Source: an uncultured Lachnospiraceae bacterium (GTDB lineage Bacteria; Bacillota; Clostridia; Lachnospirales; Lachnospiraceae). Taken from it: a stretch of 8,417 nt of DNA. The stretch lies in the NCBI GenBank assembly GCA_949283905.1, contig CASDUB010000068.1, forward strand, positions 1 through 8,417. Direction: 5' to 3'. The position numbers were made by a program, and so were the translations under genes. Below, one piece after another: positions 6,765 to 8,417 of the stretch (within the stretch, counting starts at the first letter, position 1; every line of letters starts with the position of its first letter). The notes beneath the pieces are model-generated. The model was not told where the DNA came from, made no database searches, and worked only from the letters and a program-made list of their open reading frames with translations.

Positions 6765-7541
6765 ATGAAATTTCGTCCATGTATAGATATTCATAACGGA
6801 CAGGTAAAACAGATAGTCGGAGGCAGTCTGAAGGACTCCGGAAATCAAGCTGTTGAAAATTATGTTTCAGATCAAAACGGCGCTTTTTACGCCTCACTAT
6901 ACAAAAAGCTGAACCTCAAAGGCGGCCATATAATTCTTTTAAATCCGAAATCATCGGAATATTATGACAGAGATGTAAACCAGGCTCTGTCCGCCCTCAG
7001 AGAATGGCCGGGCGCCCTTCAGATCGGCGGAGGGATCAATCCTGAAAACGCCGCGTTTTTCCTCGATAACGGCGCAAGCCACGTCATCGTTACGTCTTAT
7101 GTATTTTCAAAGGGCGAATTCAACCGCGAAAATCTTGACAAGATGATAAAAGCAGTCGGCCGCGATCATCTCGTGCTCGACTTAAGCTGCCGCAAAAAAG
7201 ACGGCGATTATTATATCGTAACCGACAGATGGCAGAATTTCACGAACTACAGGCTTACTCCGAATCTGTTGGATATGCTGACATCTTCATGCACCGAGTT
7301 TCTGATCCACGCCGTTGACGCGGAAGGAAAAGCTTCGGGTATAGAAGAGACAATCGTTTCAATGATGTCTTCCGTAGAAGGTTTTCCCGCTACGTATGCA
7401 GGCGGCGTCGGAAGTTACGATGATCTTTACAAACTCAAAAAGCTCGGAAAAGACAGGATCGACGTCACAATAGGAAGCGCCCTTGATATGTTCGGCGGCC
7501 ATTTGTCTCTCGATAAGATACTGCGTATCTGCGCAGAATAA
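6765..7541 (+). CDS. hisA: ProFAR isomerase of eukaryotic (HIS6-like) type, HisA
   Basis: The enzyme (EC 5.3.1.16) turns ProFAR into PRFAR, the substrate of HisHF. The 258 residues follow the yeast/plant HIS6 form rather than usual bacterial HisA: CIDIHNGQVKQIVGG at 6-20, LQIGGGIN at 85-92, HVIVTSYVF at 106-114, LVLDLSCRKKDG at 136-147, EFLIHAVDAEG at 178-188, YAGGVGSYDDL near 215 and IDVTIGSALDMFGG near the end. From memory, yeast HIS6 has closely matching blocks (CIDLHNGEVKQIVGG, VVDLSCRK, EFLIHAADVEG, VDLTIGSSLDIFGG) and 261 residues. Likely acid/base aspartates are Asp8 and Asp139, and the two phosphate-loop glycine motifs are present. ATG follows GAGGAG (6749-6754) by 10 bases. It is the only HisA in the window and probably completes the pathway with the hisHF operon across dgt. 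Confidence 0.92.
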   Translation: MKFRPCIDIHNGQVKQIVGGSLKDSGNQAVENYVSDQNGAFYASLYKKLNLKGGHIILLNPKSSEYYDRDVNQALSALREWPGALQIGGGINPENAAFFLDNGASHVIVTSYVFSKGEFNRENLDKMIKAVGRDHLVLDLSCRKKDGDYYIVTDRWQNFTNYRLTPNLLDMLTSSCTEFLIHAVDAEGKASGIEETIVSMMSSVEGFPATYAGGVGSYDDLYKLKKLGKDRIDVTIGSALDMFGGHLSLDKILRICAE

Positions 7542-7558
7542 ACCGGCGGTACTGTTTT

Positions 7559-8146
7559 ATGGACAAAATGTATATATTGGAAATTCATCCGCGTGAGTAC
7601 GGAGTTTTCAAATCGAAAAAGAAATGGTATAAGGCTTTTCCAGATATGAGACAGGTCAGCGCCCAAAAATACCGACTTAAAATCAGTGAAAAAGATCTTT
7701 CTTATTATAAACGTATGTGCAAAAAAGTACGTGTAGACTGCCTTATCTACGAAGACCGTTTCGGCAGATCCTACTCATACCGCGCTAAATTCCTAAGGGA
7801 ACACCCTCCTCTTCCAAGCGGCAAGTACCGCTGCTGGTACTGCGGAAGAAAGACAAGACAGATAACCGTCGATCATATAATCAGCATAGCTGCCGTAAAG
7901 CGCGATCCGAAGCTTCAAAAACAGCTTGACAGAAAAGGCATAGATATTAACGGCGAAGAAAACCTGGCCTTGTGCTGCGCCAAATGCAATCAGACCAAAA
8001 GCCAGGCTTATGATAAATCTTATATCAGACGTGCGAAAAGAGGACGCCACGAAAGTTACTGGAAATTCAGAAATTTTATACGCCTTTTAATCGTACTTGC
8101 GGCGACAGCGCTTGTCTGTTTTATTGTTTATTATTTTTATATTTAA
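7559..8146 (+). CDS. HNH-endonuclease-like protein with C-terminal membrane anchor
   Basis: I do not recognise a named family for this 195-residue basic protein. Residues 91-148 form an HNH/zinc-ribbon domain: CWYC (Cys92, Cys95), VDHII with Asp105-His106, ENLALCC with Asn135, then CAKCNQTKS (Cys140, Cys143, Asn144). Four cysteines would bind a structural zinc, and the DH...N...N set fits a beta-beta-alpha metal nuclease. The first 85 residues are rich in Lys and Arg with no domain I know. Residues 174-195 are a single hydrophobic segment after a strongly basic stretch (157-175), predicting a tail-anchored protein with the nuclease in the cytoplasm. It starts 17 bases after hisA with only a weak GGCGG ribosome site, so translation may depend on hisA; Met4 is an alternative start. 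Nuclease activity is inferred. Confidence 0.8.
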   Translation: MDKMYILEIHPREYGVFKSKKKWYKAFPDMRQVSAQKYRLKISEKDLSYYKRMCKKVRVDCLIYEDRFGRSYSYRAKFLREHPPLPSGKYRCWYCGRKTRQITVDHIISIAAVKRDPKLQKQLDRKGIDINGEENLALCCAKCNQTKSQAYDKSYIRRAKRGRHESYWKFRNFIRLLIVLAATALVCFIVYYFYI

Positions 8147-8191
8147 AAAGCACATGAACTCAGCTTTCTCAGCTAATATTCATGTGCTTTT
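8146..8191. terminator. Bidirectional rho-independent terminator
   Basis: AAAAGCACATGAA (8146-8158) pairs perfectly with TTCATGTGCTTTT (8179-8191), giving a 13-bp stem around a 20-base loop. The A-run and T-run at the base make it work in both directions: for the hisA-HNH transcript on the plus strand and for asnS on the minus strand (TTTTTAAAT on that side). The HNH stop codon touches the stem. The loop contains CTCAGCT twice. Confidence 0.92.
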
Positions 8192-8212
8192 ATATTGTAC
8201 TTATCCGATTAA

Positions 8213-8417
8213 TTATAACTGGCAGTTTCCTACTGTTCTCGGGAACGGAAGTACGTCTCTGATGTTTTTCATTCCCGTAAGATACATGATGCATCTTTCA
8301 AATCCGAGTCCGAAGCCCGCATGACGCGTCGTACCGTATTTTCTGAGGTCTGTATAGAAGCCGTAGTCTTCTTCCTTAAGTCCCATCTCAGCCATACGTG
8401 TTTTAAGCTTCTCAAGA
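8213..8417 (-). CDS. asnS: Asparaginyl-tRNA synthetase, C-terminal end (partial)
   Basis: The last 67 residues of a class-II aminoacyl-tRNA synthetase are visible; the frame continues beyond the window. The sequence holds [15 protein letters not shown], class-II motif 3 GFGLGFER and the ending [16 protein letters not shown], which matches AsnRS (E. coli: NVRDVIPFPRTPRN) better than AspRS or LysRS. AsnRS charges tRNA-Asn with asparagine in the cytoplasm. The Met codon at 8395-8393 is internal, since upstream codons (LEKLKTR) continue the AsnRS alignment. It converges on the HNH gene and shares the terminator at 8146-8191. The E. coli enzyme has SGFGLGFER where this one has AGFGLGFER, a mild change. 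Confidence 0.93.
   Translation of the reverse strand, partial: LEKLKTRMAEMGLKEEDYGFYTDLRKYGTTRHAGFGLGFERCIMYLTGMKNIRDVLPFPRTVGNCQL

Noticed and set aside
8097..8324. Plus-strand open frame running over the terminator into asnS
   Set aside because: It overlaps the HNH 3' end, the terminator stem and the antisense of asnS; a shadow frame.

Overview
The window looks like chromosomal DNA of an anaerobic Gram-positive bacterium of the Clostridia, probably Lachnospiraceae-like. The evidence is strong AGGAGG-type ribosome sites, sigma-A promoters with perfect TATAAT boxes, a large clostridial-type acyl-CoA dehydratase activase and a SpoVB/MurJ-type flippase of Firmicute style. Coding lines that I counted by hand are about 42-47% GC. 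The assignment is an inference; there is no rRNA or other direct marker. No IS element, tRNA, CRISPR array or prophage gene was seen.

Left half (1-5078, minus strand): one tight operon read right to left. It runs from a very good promoter (TTGCAA-17-TATAAT) through hisH, hisF, ung, a SpoVB/MurJ-family membrane flippase and the first 422 residues of a two-headed acyl-CoA dehydratase activase that leaves the window. Genes overlap or lie 8-30 bases apart, and two Shine-Dalgarno sites contain or abut the stop codon of the preceding gene. HisH and HisF form the glutamine-dependent imidazole glycerol phosphate synthase. The hisA gene often found between them is absent.

Middle (5079-6764): a divergent promoter drives dgt, an HD-domain dNTP triphosphohydrolase, on the plus strand. 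After dgt comes a 346-base non-coding stretch. It holds a dense cluster of DnaA-box-like 9-mers (one perfect TTATCCACA, four TTTTCCACA in two abutting pairs, one more on the other strand), a stem-like dyad, and then a perfect 10-bp palindrome lying on the promoter of the next gene.

Right part (6765-8417): a HisA isomerase of the eukaryotic (yeast HIS6-like) type, followed 17 bases later by a small HNH-nuclease-like protein with a C-terminal membrane segment. A strong bidirectional terminator then separates these from the convergent 3' end of asnS. The HIS6-type HisA very probably supplies the isomerase step missing from the hisHF operon, so steps before and at IGP synthesis are encoded about 1.8 kb apart on opposite strands.

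The best candidates for something undescribed are the DnaA-box cluster away from any visible dnaA, the palindromic operator in front of the HIS6-type hisA, and the membrane-anchored HNH protein.
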